In this document: piece after piece, positions 16,472 through 24,992 of the stretch
How positions within the stretch are numbered: position 1 is the first letter of the stretch
How the letters are laid out: every line of letters starts with the position of its first letter
NCBI RefSeq assembly: GCF_900101765.1
Contig: NZ_LT627735.1
Span: 2,387,501 to 2,451,500, forward strand
Length of the DNA stretch: 64,000 bases
DNA from: Nonlabens sp. Hel1_33_55
GTDB taxonomy: Bacteria > Bacteroidota > Bacteroidia > Flavobacteriales > Flavobacteriaceae
Reading direction: 5' to 3'
Program-made: the position numbers and the translations under genes
Notes under the pieces: model-generated
What the model saw: only the letters and a program-made list of their open reading frames with translations
Databases searched by the model: none
What the model was told of the DNA's origin: nothing

Positions 16472-16479
16472 TATCTTTG
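16472..16479 (+). promoter_or_regulatory. -7 promoter box of the suf operon
   Basis: TATCTTTG, an exact match to TAnnTTTG, lies 27 bases upstream of sufA; a TTTG at 16453-16456 could be a -33 element, though the spacing is short. Confidence 0.6.
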
Positions 16480-16506
16480 TACACATTTATTTAATCACAC
16501 AGAACT

Positions 16507-16836
16507 ATGATTAATGTTTCTGAAACTGCAAAAAACAAGCTTACCTCGCTCATGAGTGAGGAAGGTTATTCTATTGATAAAGATTTTGTTAGAGTAGGCG
16601 TCAAAAGCGGCGGTTGCAGCGGTTTATCTTATGATCTTACTTTTGATAAAGCGACCGTGGATACAGACAAGGTCTTTGAAGACAATCAGGTGCGCATCGT
16701 TGTAGATAAGCGCAGCTTCCTTTATTTGGTGGGAACCACACTGGAATTCAGTGGTGGTTTGAACGGCAAGGGATTTGTTTTCAATAACCCTAATGCACAA
16801 CGCACGTGCGGTTGCGGCGAGAGTTTCTCTTTGTAA
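16507..16836 (+). CDS. sufA: A-type iron-sulfur carrier, SufA/IscA family
   Basis: A 109-residue HesB/IscA/SufA protein that receives or carries Fe-S clusters to apoproteins. The three ligand cysteines are present: Cys37 in SGGCSGL, and Cys101 and Cys103 in RTCGCGESF. First gene of the SUF operon, with a consensus promoter upstream. A dispersed palindrome lies in the 119-base gap before sufB. sufA and iscA are hard to tell apart by sequence; the symbol rests on the operon. Confidence 0.92.
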   Translation: MINVSETAKNKLTSLMSEEGYSIDKDFVRVGVKSGGCSGLSYDLTFDKATVDTDKVFEDNQVRIVVDKRSFLYLVGTTLEFSGGLNGKGFVFNNPNAQRTCGCGESFSL

Positions 16837-16855
16837 CGATTATTGAAATTAGTTC

Positions 16856-16869
16856 GCTTTCGCGAAAGC
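16856..16869. repeat. Dispersed palindrome, copy 7 (sufA-sufB gap)
   Basis: Perfect core with the extended left flank AGTT and right flank GTAAC. Confidence 0.9.
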
Positions 16870-16955
16870 GTAACAACACCTTAGGCTATCAGGTAATTTA
16901 AGTATAGCAGAATGGTTCAAGATTTCGGTTTTGAGCTTCAAATTAAGAAAATACC

Positions 16956-18404
16956 ATGGCAAAATATACTGAAGAAGAATTAGAAAAGGAACTCGAGACA
17001 AAAGAATACAAGTACGGATTCTATACAGATATTGAGTCTGATACGATTCCAATAGGCCTGAGTGAAGATGTGGTGCGCATGATCAGCGCAAAGAAAAACG
17101 AGCCCCAATGGATGACAGAATGGAGACTGGAAGCATACCGCCATTTTGTGAGCCAGCATGAGCCCGACTGGGCAAATGTGAATTACGAGAAGCCAGACCT
17201 ACAGGCGATTTCATATTATTCTGCACCTAGCAACAAACCTAAATACGATAGCCTTGACGAGGTAGATCCAGAATTACTGGAGACTTTTAAAAAATTAGGT
17301 ATCTCCATCGATGAGCAAAAGAAGCTTGCTGGAGTTGCCGTAGATATCGTGATGGATTCTGTATCTGTTGCCACAACTTTCAAGAAAACCCTAGCCGAAA
17401 AAGGCATCATCTTTTGCTCTATTTCTGAAGCAATTCAAGAACACCCAGAATTGGTGAAGAAATATTTGGGAACTGTAATCCCACAAAAGGATAATTACTA
17501 TGCCACATTGAATGCTGCGGTATTCTCTGATGGATCATTCTGTTACATTCCTAGAGGTGTACGTTGCCCTATGGAATTAAGCACCTACTTCCGTATCAAC
17601 CAGGCTGGAACCGGTCAGTTCGAGAGAACACTGGTAGTTGCAGATGAAGGAAGTTATGTTTCTTATCTGGAAGGTTGTACCGCACCATCACGTGACGAGA
17701 ACCAGTTGCACGCTGCTTGTGTGGAATTGATCGCACTTGATGATGCAGAGATAAAATATTCTACCGTACAAAACTGGTATCCAGGTAACAAAGAAGGAAA
17801 AGGTGGTGTTTATAATTTTGTGACTAAACGTGCGATTTGCGAGAAAAACGCAAAAGTATCCTGGACGCAAGTAGAGACTGGTAGTGCCATCACTTGGAAA
17901 TACCCTAGTTGTATCTTAAAAGGTGATAATAGTGTTGGTGAATTTTACTCAATCGCCGTAACCAACAACTTCCAACAAGCTGATACAGGAACCAAAATGA
18001 CGCATATTGGTAAAAACACCAAGTCCACCATTATTTCTAAAGGAATCAGTGCGGGAAAATCCCAGAATTCCTACCGCGGCCTGGTACAAATCAACTCAAG
18101 AGCAAGCAATGCCCGTAACTTTTCACAGTGTGATAGTTTGTTGATGGGTAACGAGTGTGGAGCGCATACGTTCCCATACATAGAGACGAAGAATAACAGC
18201 GCCAAAGTAGAACACGAGGCAACCACCAGTAAAATTGGTGAAGACCAGATTTTCTATTGCAACCAGCGCGGTATCGATACAGAAAAAGCGATTGCATTGA
18301 TTGTGAATGGATTTTCAAAAGAAGTCCTGAACAAGCTACCTATGGAATTTGCGGTAGAAGCTCAAAAGCTACTGGAAATAAGCCTTGAAGGATCTGTAGG
18401 ATAA
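16956..18404 (+). CDS. sufB: Fe-S cluster assembly scaffold SufB
   Basis: A 482-residue subunit of the SufBC2D scaffold where nascent Fe-S clusters form. Family blocks are recognisable: FCYIPRGVRCPMELSTYFRI, LEGCTAPSRDENQLHAACVEL, the VQNWYPGNKEGKGG stretch, SQCDSLLMGNECGAHTFPY and the C-terminal EFAVEAQKLLEISLEGSVG. Normal length for SufB. Two lipoprotein genes separate it from sufC. Confidence 0.97.
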   Translation: MAKYTEEELEKELETKEYKYGFYTDIESDTIPIGLSEDVVRMISAKKNEPQWMTEWRLEAYRHFVSQHEPDWANVNYEKPDLQAISYYSAPSNKPKYDSLDEVDPELLETFKKLGISIDEQKKLAGVAVDIVMDSVSVATTFKKTLAEKGIIFCSISEAIQEHPELVKKYLGTVIPQKDNYYATLNAAVFSDGSFCYIPRGVRCPMELSTYFRINQAGTGQFERTLVVADEGSYVSYLEGCTAPSRDENQLHAACVELIALDDAEIKYSTVQNWYPGNKEGKGGVYNFVTKRAICEKNAKVSWTQVETGSAITWKYPSCILKGDNSVGEFYSIAVTNNFQQADTGTKMTHIGKNTKSTIISKGISAGKSQNSYRGLVQINSRASNARNFSQCDSLLMGNECGAHTFPYIETKNNSAKVEHEATTSKIGEDQIFYCNQRGIDTEKAIALIVNGFSKEVLNKLPMEFAVEAQKLLEISLEGSVG

Positions 18405-18442
18405 TCCCAACATATTATTTTATTAACCAAAAATCGAAAATC

Positions 18443-19339
18443 ATGAAAAACTTAATATACCTACTAGCGACAGTCCTAATTCTGACTTCTTGCAAAAATC
18501 TTGAGCAAGACAACAATGATGCAATGTCAGAAACTGAAGCACAGGCTGCTATGCAGGACAGTCTTGCGGCACTTCCAGAAGTGAAACTTCACATCTTTGA
18601 TGGTGGTAGTGTTCTCGCAAAACAAAAAGTCATGTTTTCTGAAGGCGATCGCTATGAAGGTGAGTCTATACAACTAGCGGCTCCATTTTATGTGATTCAG
18701 CATCCAGAAGGCACATTGTTGTGGGACACTGGTCTTCCAGAAGGTCTCGTAGGTCAAGGTGATGTCACACCAGAAGGTGATGCTTTCACTATTTCACGTA
18801 GCGAGAAAATTGTAGATCAATTGGCAAGTGTTGGCTTGACTCCAGCAGATATAGATATGATCGCATTCTCTCATGTACATTTTGACCACACCGGTGGCGC
18901 GAATAACTTCGCAAATGCAAAATGGTTGGTTCAAGATACTGAAATGGATTTCATCAATAGCGACGCTATAAAAGGCAATGCATTTTATGCCCCAGATTCT
19001 TTCAGCAAGTTGAGTAATTCACAGATTTTGAATGGTGATTATGACATTTTTAGCGATGGTAGCGTCGTTATCAAATCCTTCCCTGGACATACTGCTGGAC
19101 ACCAGGCTTTATACTTAAGCTTAAAGGAATCAGGTCCAACACTACTATCTGGAGATACCTATCACTTTGAGCAAAACCGCGAGGACGCAGTGGTACCACA
19201 GTTCAATTATGATATTCCAGAGAGTAAGACGAGTATTGAAGAATTTGAAGCTTTCGCGAAAGCGAAAAATGCCACAGTCATTATCCAACACGACCTAGAG
19301 GATTTCAAAAGTACAGTCGCTAAAACACCAATGAAGTAA
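18443..19339 (+). CDS. Metallo-beta-lactamase-fold lipoprotein, AHL-lactonase-like
   Basis: A 298-residue protein with lipobox LTSC (Cys17). The MBL metal motif HVHFDH spans 144-149 (His144, His146, Asp148, His149). His216 in FPGHTAGH, Asp238 in SGDTYHF and His283 in IQHD complete a two-metal site. The SHVHFDHTGG stretch, and the Asp-Thr-Gly after the first strand, recall the AiiA/AttM N-acyl-homoserine lactonase group, so lactone hydrolysis is possible, but the substrate is unproven. It lies inside the suf operon between sufB and sufC, 38 bases after sufB. The dispersed palindrome encodes AFAKA at 270-274. Confidence 0.85.
   Translation: MKNLIYLLATVLILTSCKNLEQDNNDAMSETEAQAAMQDSLAALPEVKLHIFDGGSVLAKQKVMFSEGDRYEGESIQLAAPFYVIQHPEGTLLWDTGLPEGLVGQGDVTPEGDAFTISRSEKIVDQLASVGLTPADIDMIAFSHVHFDHTGGANNFANAKWLVQDTEMDFINSDAIKGNAFYAPDSFSKLSNSQILNGDYDIFSDGSVVIKSFPGHTAGHQALYLSLKESGPTLLSGDTYHFEQNREDAVVPQFNYDIPESKTSIEEFEAFAKAKNATVIIQHDLEDFKSTVAKTPMK
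19250..19263. repeat. Dispersed palindrome, copy 8 (inside the MBL lipoprotein)
   Basis: Perfect core read as Ala-Phe-Ala-Lys-Ala near the C-terminus, just before the last metal histidine region. Confidence 0.9.
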
Positions 19340-19752
19340 TGAAAGCTTTTTTTCTTTCCATACTATTTTTATGTTTATTGACCGGCTGTAAGAGCGATAC
19401 TGAAAAAAGTGATGCTCCAGATGGAACAGAGATGTCTAACGATGAACCTCAATTTAAAGGTGAGTTCATTTACCTGGCAGATGCAGCGGTTCTATCCACC
19501 AGTAATGATATTTATGCCGTCAAGATTGACGATAAACTCACAGAACTAGCTGAAAAAGCAAAAGAATTTCAAAGAACACCATACGATATGGTGCAAGTAA
19601 CGGTCACGGGAGAATTAGTTCCCAATCCAGTCAAAGCTGAAACAGGCGAAGGTTGGGACCAGATGATCGTAATTGATAAAATTATAGAAGTGCGCAAGTC
19701 TGGATCATCTAGTGTGATTTCAGCACCGGCGCAAGAACAAGAAGATAACTAA
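19339..19752 (+). CDS. Small lipoprotein in the suf operon
   Basis: A 137-residue lipoprotein with signal MKAFFLSILFLCLLTGC (Cys17). The first base of its ATG is the last base of the preceding TAA stop, so it is translationally coupled to the MBL lipoprotein. The mature part contains a compact alpha/beta stretch, FIYLADAAVLSTSNDIYAVKID, then VQVTVTGELVPNP and IVIDKIIEVRKS, resembling a small beta-barrel or OB-type fold. I recognise no family. sufC follows 5 bases later. Confidence 0.8.
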   Translation: MKAFFLSILFLCLLTGCKSDTEKSDAPDGTEMSNDEPQFKGEFIYLADAAVLSTSNDIYAVKIDDKLTELAEKAKEFQRTPYDMVQVTVTGELVPNPVKAETGEGWDQMIVIDKIIEVRKSGSSSVISAPAQEQEDN

Positions 19753-19757
19753 CAGAT

Positions 19758-20510
19758 ATGTTGAAAGTAAAAAACCTGCACGCCACTATTGACGGCAAGG
19801 AAATATTAAGAGGAATCAATCTAGAGGTAAAAGCTGGAGAAGTTCACGCGATCATGGGACCTAACGGTTCAGGAAAATCCACATTGGCAAACGTCATCGC
19901 TGGTCGTGAGGAATATGAAATGAGTGAAGGCGAGATCTCCATGAACGATGAAGATATTACAGAGCTTGATCCAGAAGAAAGAGCACATAGAGGTGTATTT
20001 CTATCCTTTCAATATCCGGTAGAGATTCCTGGTGTTAGCGTGACTAACTTCATGAAAACAGCCATCAATGAGACTCGCAAGGCTCAAGGTAAGGATGAAA
20101 TGCCTGCAAAGGACATGCTTAAAATGATACGTGAGAAATCTGAATTATTAGAAATCGACCGCAAATTTTTGTCTAGATCCTTGAATGAAGGTTTTTCTGG
20201 TGGTGAGAAGAAGCGTAACGAGATCTTCCAGATGGCGATGCTAGAACCTAAACTTGCCATTCTTGATGAGACTGATTCTGGTCTTGATATCGATGCTTTG
20301 CGCATCGTAGCAAATGGCGTGAACAAATTGCGTAGCAAGGATAACGCTACCATCGTGATTACTCACTATCAGCGTTTGTTGGATCACATAGTTCCAGATT
20401 ATGTACACGTTTTATTCAACGGTCGCATCGTTAAATCTGGCGGTAAGGAGTTGGCTCATCAATTGGAGGAGCGCGGTTACGACTGGATTAAAGAAGAGGT
20501 TGAAGCGTAG
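19758..20510 (+). CDS. sufC: Fe-S cluster assembly ATPase SufC
   Basis: A 250-residue ABC-type ATPase that powers the SufBCD scaffold; it is cytoplasmic, not a transporter. Walker A GPNGSGKST is at 34-42. The Q-loop region reads SFQYPVEIPGV. The SufC-specific signature LNEGFSGGEKKRNE and Walker B LAILDETDSGLDID follow. Normal length. Confidence 0.97.
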   Translation: MLKVKNLHATIDGKEILRGINLEVKAGEVHAIMGPNGSGKSTLANVIAGREEYEMSEGEISMNDEDITELDPEERAHRGVFLSFQYPVEIPGVSVTNFMKTAINETRKAQGKDEMPAKDMLKMIREKSELLEIDRKFLSRSLNEGFSGGEKKRNEIFQMAMLEPKLAILDETDSGLDIDALRIVANGVNKLRSKDNATIVITHYQRLLDHIVPDYVHVLFNGRIVKSGGKELAHQLEERGYDWIKEEVEA

Positions 20511-20552
20511 TATTGAAGCCGGATGGATGTGAAATCCGTCTGTAGTTTTTTC

Positions 20553-20566
20553 GCTTTCGCGAAAGC
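20553..20566. repeat. Dispersed palindrome, copy 9 (sufC-sufD gap)
   Basis: Perfect core 43 bases after the sufC stop, in the gap before sufD. Confidence 0.9.
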
Positions 20567-20599
20567 GTGCTAACCTTCAAACTTCAAAACAAAATTAAA

Positions 20600-21913
20600 A
20601 TGAGTTTTAAAGACAACATATTATCATCCTTTCTCGCTCTTGAAAACGAGGTCGATACCGATAGTTATGTGCATGAACTGCGCAGCAAGGCATTGACAGA
20701 TTTTGAAGAAAAAGGATTGCCATTGCGCAAGGATGAAGCTTATAAATACACTTCCCTCAAAGCACTTTTCAATAAGGATTACAGCTTGTTCCCCAATAAG
20801 GAAGCCTCGCTGGATTATGCAGATATCAAGAAGTATTTGATTCATCAAATCGATGCGTATCGCGTGATCTTTATTGATGGAGTTTACAGCTCACATCTTT
20901 CTCAAACAACGCACGACAAGTTTGACGTTTGTTTGATGTCCAGTGTGTTGAATAACCCAAAATATGCTGCGGTAATTGAAGCCTATTACAACAAGCTTGC
21001 TGGAAAGGACAGTCTGACGTCTCTCAATACAGCTTTTGCTAGAGAAGGCGCCTACATCCATATTCCAAAGAATATTGCCGTCAACAAACCTATAGAGATC
21101 GTTTACTTCTCAACTGGTAGTGAAGCTGCCATGATGGTACAGCCGCGCAATCTCGTTGTGGTTGACGAGAATTCACAGGTTCAAATCATAGAGCGTCATC
21201 AAAGTCTAACGGAAAATACCGTGTTGACTAACAGCGTTACCGAGATCTTTGCTGATAAGCGTGCATTAGTTGATTATTACAAGATCCAGAACGACAAGCA
21301 ATCTGCATCGTTGATTGATCATACTAATGTTCAACAACAAACCAATAGTGAAGTGCGATTGCACACGTTCTCTTTTGGCGGTGCATTGACTCGTAACAAC
21401 TTGAACTTTTTCCAGCGTGGCGAACACTGTAACTCGTTACTTAATGGTGTAACCATTATAGGCAACAAGCAACATGTGGATCATTCTACCTTAGTTCACC
21501 ATACAGCTCCTAACTGTGAAAGTTATCAGGAATACAAGCAGATTTTTGACGATCGCGCCGTTGGAGTATTTAATGGAAAAGTATTAGTAGACAAGATTGC
21601 TCAAAAGATCAATGCCTTCCAGCAGAACAACAACATTCTGGTAAGTGACAAATCAACCATCAATGCAAAACCTCAGCTTGAGATTTTTGCTGATGATGTG
21701 CGTTGTTCGCACGGTTGTACGATAGGCCAACTGGACGAGCAGGCCTTGTTCTACATGCAGTCCCGTGGAATAGGTAAAAAAGAAGCTAGAGCCCTATTGA
21801 TGTTTGCATTTGCCAACTCAGTATTGGAAAGCGTCAAAATTCCAGAGATTAAATCACGCATTACAAAACTCATCGCGACCAAGTTAGGAGTCGAGATTGG
21901 ATTTGATCTGTAA
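20600..21913 (+). CDS. sufD: Fe-S cluster assembly protein SufD
   Basis: A 437-residue partner of SufB in the SufBC2D scaffold. Recognisable are the PLRKDEAYKYTSLKALF N-terminal block, the beta-helix core, and the C-terminal block DDVRCSHGCTIGQLDEQALFYMQSRG with the conserved Cys/His. The start MSFKDNILSS at 20600 is chosen; the open frame begins 11 codons earlier, next to the palindrome. A strong terminator follows. Confidence 0.95.
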   Translation: MSFKDNILSSFLALENEVDTDSYVHELRSKALTDFEEKGLPLRKDEAYKYTSLKALFNKDYSLFPNKEASLDYADIKKYLIHQIDAYRVIFIDGVYSSHLSQTTHDKFDVCLMSSVLNNPKYAAVIEAYYNKLAGKDSLTSLNTAFAREGAYIHIPKNIAVNKPIEIVYFSTGSEAAMMVQPRNLVVVDENSQVQIIERHQSLTENTVLTNSVTEIFADKRALVDYYKIQNDKQSASLIDHTNVQQQTNSEVRLHTFSFGGALTRNNLNFFQRGEHCNSLLNGVTIIGNKQHVDHSTLVHHTAPNCESYQEYKQIFDDRAVGVFNGKVLVDKIAQKINAFQQNNNILVSDKSTINAKPQLEIFADDVRCSHGCTIGQLDEQALFYMQSRGIGKKEARALLMFAFANSVLESVKIPEIKSRITKLIATKLGVEIGFDL

Positions 21914-21934
21914 ATGAAATTAAAATAATATTTG

Positions 21935-21967
21935 AAAGCCCGATCTGTTGATCGGGCTTTTGTTTTT
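21935..21967 (+). terminator. Rho-independent terminator after sufD
   Basis: AAAGCCCGAT and ATCGGGCTTT form a perfect 10-bp stem with a 6-nt loop, followed by TGTTTTT. It separates sufABCD transcription from sufS. Confidence 0.85.
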
Positions 21968-21990
21968 GAGGAATTCAATTTCCCACATCG

Positions 21991-21998
21991 TACCTTTG
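21991..21998 (+). promoter_or_regulatory. -7 promoter box of sufS
   Basis: TACCTTTG ends 5 bases before the sufS ATG at 22004; a TTG at 21965-21967 is a possible -33 element. Near-leaderless transcript expected. Confidence 0.65.
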
Positions 21999-22003
21999 TA
22001 AAC

Positions 22004-23218
22004 ATGCTAGACATCAAAAAAATACGTGCCGATTTCCCCATTCTTAACCGTGAGGTAAACGGTAAGCCATTGGTTTATTTTGACAACGCAGCGACTTCTC
22101 AAAAGCCATTGCAAGTGATTGAAAAAATCACTGAATACTATACACTTTACAATGCAAACATCCATCGCGGTGTTCATGCATTGAGTCAGGAAGCCACAGA
22201 TCTTTTTGAAGCGTCAAGAGAAAAGTGTCGTGCCTTTTTCAATATACCAGAAGCTAGGCTTTGCATTTTCACTTCAGGAAATACGCATAGTATTAACGCA
22301 GTAGCTAGTGGAGCCCATGTTTTTGTAAAGAAAGGTGATGAAGTCATTGTAAGTGCCGTAGAGCATCATTCTAACATTGTTCCATGGCAGATGTTGTGTG
22401 AGCGCGTTGGGGCTTTTCTTAAGGTGATTCCGGTAATGGATAATGGTGAGTTGGATATGAAAGCATATCACGATCTGCTGAATCCCAAAACAGCCTTTGT
22501 TGTTGTCAATCATATTTCAAATGCTTTGGGTGTTACCAATCCTGTAAAGGAAATCATAGCTGGCGCACACAAGCATCAAGCGAAAGTCTTGATCGATGGT
22601 GCACAATCCTGTGGTCACATGAAAGTAGATGTTCAAGACCTCAACGCAGATTTCTATACCATGGCAGGACATAAAATGTGTGGCCCAACGGGAATTGGTT
22701 TGCTTTATGGAAAAGAAGAAGCGCTCAATGAATTGCCGCCTTATCAAGGTGGTGGCGAGATGATCGACCAAGTAAGTTTTGAAAGAACCACTTACGCAGG
22801 ATTACCACATAAATTTGAAGCTGGAACGCCTAACATTGCTGGTGGGATTGCACTAGGAGCAGCGGTAGATTACCTCAACAGTATAGGCATGGATAACATT
22901 GCCGAATATGAGCATGAACTACTGGTTTATGGAACAGAGCAAATCAAAACCATTCCAGGAGCTATCATCTATGGCGATGTAGCTGACAAAGCGGCGGTCA
23001 TTTCGTTCAATATAGAAGGCCTGCATCCCTATGACATTGGAACTATAGTAGACAAGTTGGGAATTGCCGTTCGTACCGGTCATCACTGTGCCCAGCCTGT
23101 TATGGAGCGCTACCAGATCGCTGGAACCATCAGGGCTAGCTTTGCTTTTTACAATACCAAACAGGAGATTGATGTTATGGTACAAGCTTTGCATCGTGCA
23201 GTAAAGATGTTATCTTAA
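22004..23218 (+). CDS. sufS: Cysteine desulfurase SufS
   Basis: A 404-residue PLP enzyme that takes sulfur from cysteine for Fe-S assembly, with SufE as acceptor. The PLP lysine lies in MAGHKMCGPTG. The active-site Cys362 sits in RTGHHCAQPVM. The group II (SufS/CsdA) N-terminus (IRADFPIL, YFDNAATSQKP) and VEHHSNIVPWQ are present. The start at 22004 fits family length and follows a -7 box; the open frame extends into the terminator hairpin upstream. Confidence 0.97.
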   Translation: MLDIKKIRADFPILNREVNGKPLVYFDNAATSQKPLQVIEKITEYYTLYNANIHRGVHALSQEATDLFEASREKCRAFFNIPEARLCIFTSGNTHSINAVASGAHVFVKKGDEVIVSAVEHHSNIVPWQMLCERVGAFLKVIPVMDNGELDMKAYHDLLNPKTAFVVVNHISNALGVTNPVKEIIAGAHKHQAKVLIDGAQSCGHMKVDVQDLNADFYTMAGHKMCGPTGIGLLYGKEEALNELPPYQGGGEMIDQVSFERTTYAGLPHKFEAGTPNIAGGIALGAAVDYLNSIGMDNIAEYEHELLVYGTEQIKTIPGAIIYGDVADKAAVISFNIEGLHPYDIGTIVDKLGIAVRTGHHCAQPVMERYQIAGTIRASFAFYNTKQEIDVMVQALHRAVKMLS

Positions 23219-23237
23219 CATCACTAATCACATAATT

Positions 23238-23642
23238 ATGAAAGCTAATTTTCTATTATTCGGGATGATGATTTTGACACTTGTTGCTTGCAATGAGTTG
23301 GAAGATATCAATGGATCCTATGAGGTAATCACCGTCGATGGCCAGGACATGGAAGGACAAGGGATTACGGTCAATATACAAATGTCTGAAGAAGGTAATC
23401 GCATTTCTGGTAACAATGGCTGTAATGAATATGGCGGCTCTTTTGAAAATCCAGAAGCTAATAGAGTAGAACCAGGAATGATGATGTCTACTAAAATGTA
23501 TTGCGTGGAAAAAGCCAAAATTGAAAAGCTCTACATGAATCAACTATCCCAAGTCAAAAAAGCAGAGTACAAAAACAACTATTTGAAATTGATGGATGAA
23601 GATGGAATCGTTCTGATCAAGGCAAAACGAATCGATGAGTAA
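23238..23642 (+). CDS. META-domain (HslJ-like) lipoprotein
   Basis: A 134-residue lipoprotein with lipobox LVAC (Cys18). The mature part has the META pattern: an initial W/Y-type strand (INGSYEVITVDG), RISGNNGCNEYGGSF and STKMYCVEKAKIE. META domains occur in the envelope stress protein HslJ; function here is unknown. Its last 8 bases overlap the start of sufE, so it is embedded in the suf operon. Confidence 0.85.
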   Translation: MKANFLLFGMMILTLVACNELEDINGSYEVITVDGQDMEGQGITVNIQMSEEGNRISGNNGCNEYGGSFENPEANRVEPGMMMSTKMYCVEKAKIEKLYMNQLSQVKKAEYKNNYLKLMDEDGIVLIKAKRIDE

Positions 23643-24060
23643 TATTAAAAAAATACAGGAAGAAATTGTTGATGAGTTCGGCATGTTTGACGACTGGATG
23701 CAGCGTTATGAATACATGATCGATCTTGGCAAAAGCTTACCCATTATTGACGAACAATACAAAGATGATGACCATATCATAAAAGGATGTCAGTCAAAAG
23801 TGTGGGTTCATGCAGGTCTAGAAAATGATAAAGTGATTTTCACTGCAGATAGTGATGCCATCATCACAAAAGGAATTATTGCCATCTTGATTCGTGCATG
23901 GTCCAACCAGAAACCACAAGATATTCTCGATGCAAATACAGATTTCATAGATGAGATAGGTCTCAAAGAACATTTGTCACCCACACGTGCTAACGGCCTT
24001 GTTTCTATGATCAAACAACTTAAAATGTACGCCGTGGCGTATCAATCACAACTCAATTAA
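23635..24060 (+). CDS. sufE: Cysteine desulfuration protein SufE
   Basis: A 141-residue sulfur acceptor for SufS. The family start (IQEEIVDEF, YEYMIDLG) and the catalytic Cys52 in IIKGCQSKVW are present, with GIIAILIRAWSNQ and a C-terminal SPTRANGLVSM block. Overlaps the META lipoprotein gene by 8 bases and is followed 2 bases later by the SufT-like gene. Confidence 0.96.
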   Translation: MSNIKKIQEEIVDEFGMFDDWMQRYEYMIDLGKSLPIIDEQYKDDDHIIKGCQSKVWVHAGLENDKVIFTADSDAIITKGIIAILIRAWSNQKPQDILDANTDFIDEIGLKEHLSPTRANGLVSMIKQLKMYAVAYQSQLN

Positions 24061-24062
24061 CC

Positions 24063-24383
24063 ATGGAAGAAATCAACGGACAAGAACTAGGCGAGAAAGT
24101 CATACGCGTTATCAAAACCATTTATGACCCAGAGATTCCCGTAGACATCTACGAATTGGGATTGATTTATGACGTCATGGTCAGTGAAGAAGCTGAAGTT
24201 AAGGTTTTAATGACATTAACTTCTCCCAACTGCCCTGTGGCAGAATCATTACCCAAAGAGGTTGAGGATAAAATCAAGTCTCTAAAAGACGTGAAAGATG
24301 CAGAGGTGGAAATCACTTTTGACCCACCATGGAACAAGGATCTAATGAGTGAAGAGGCAAAACTAGAACTGGGAATGCTCTAA
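24063..24383 (+). CDS. MIP18/DUF59 family Fe-S maturation protein, SufT-like
   Basis: A 106-residue DUF59 protein. The family motif IYDPEIPVDIYELGLIYDV is at about 20-38, LTSPNCPVAESLP carries the conserved Cys, and FDPPWNKDLMSEEAKLELG closes the domain. SufT-type proteins help mature Fe-S proteins. The gene is 2 bases after sufE and 3 bases before the DUF2480 gene. Confidence 0.93.
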   Translation: MEEINGQELGEKVIRVIKTIYDPEIPVDIYELGLIYDVMVSEEAEVKVLMTLTSPNCPVAESLPKEVEDKIKSLKDVKDAEVEITFDPPWNKDLMSEEAKLELGML

Positions 24384-24386
24384 AAA

Positions 24387-24896
24387 ATGAGAGAAGAAAT
24401 CATCAATCGTGTTGCAAATTCCAAGCTCAAGAATTTTGACCTTGAGGATTACTACGTGGCAGGACCTCGCACAGAGATTGATATCGCTCAATGGTTGATG
24501 GAAGGTTTAGTGCTGGTGGAATCTCGCTTTCGCCAAAGCGTAAAAACTACAGACTTCACTGCTTATGAAAATCATCATGTTGCCTTAAAATGCAGTACTG
24601 ATGCCATTGTACCGCCATGGGCATGGATGCTTTTACAATCACAATTGACTGATGTCGCAAAAACAGTAGTTGTAGGTTCACTGGAAGATCTAGAAACCGT
24701 TTTATACCGTAATGTCATTGCAGACATCGATCTTTCCAACTTTAAAGACTTGCCAGTAATTGTAAAAGGTTGTTCCAAAAAACCTGTTCCAGTTGCTGCT
24801 TACCTAATGATTACTGAAAAGCTTCAACGTATCGCCAGTAGCGTTATGTACGGTGAGGCTTGCTCTTCAGTTCCCGTTTACAAAAGACCTCGTTAA
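24387..24896 (+). CDS. DUF2480 family protein
   Basis: A 169-residue soluble protein matching the DUF2480 pattern of Bacteroidota, which commonly ends suf operons: the N-terminal LEDYYVAGPRTEIDIAQWL, ALKCSTDAIVPPWAWMLL and the C-terminal VIVKGCSKKPVPVAAY plus YGEACSSVPVYKR. Conserved cysteines suggest a redox or Fe-S link, but the function is unknown. A one-mismatch copy of the dispersed palindrome at 24536 is read as RFRQS. Confidence 0.88.
   Translation: MREEIINRVANSKLKNFDLEDYYVAGPRTEIDIAQWLMEGLVLVESRFRQSVKTTDFTAYENHHVALKCSTDAIVPPWAWMLLQSQLTDVAKTVVVGSLEDLETVLYRNVIADIDLSNFKDLPVIVKGCSKKPVPVAAYLMITEKLQRIASSVMYGEACSSVPVYKRPR
24536..24549. repeat. Dispersed palindrome, one-mismatch copy (in the DUF2480 gene)
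   Basis: GCTTTCGCCAAAGC differs from the core by one base, which breaks the symmetry; read as Arg-Phe-Arg-Gln-Ser. Confidence 0.75.
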
Positions 24897-24962
24897 ACAT
24901 TCTCTCATTAAGCCTTTGAGGGAAACTATACTGATTTTCTTTACCCTTTTCTAAAAGAGCCC

Positions 24963-24970
24963 TAATTTTG
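24963..24970 (+). promoter_or_regulatory. -7 promoter box of the first DUF3078 gene
   Basis: TAATTTTG matches TAnnTTTG 22 bases before the ATG at 24993. Confidence 0.55.
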
Positions 24971-24992
24971 TGGCGTTTTAAAACACAATCTT

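Noticed and set aside
18443..19339. Beta-lactamase resistance gene
   Set aside because: The fold is MBL, but the motifs resemble lactonases and hydrolases in general rather than B1-B3 beta-lactamases; resistance cannot be claimed.
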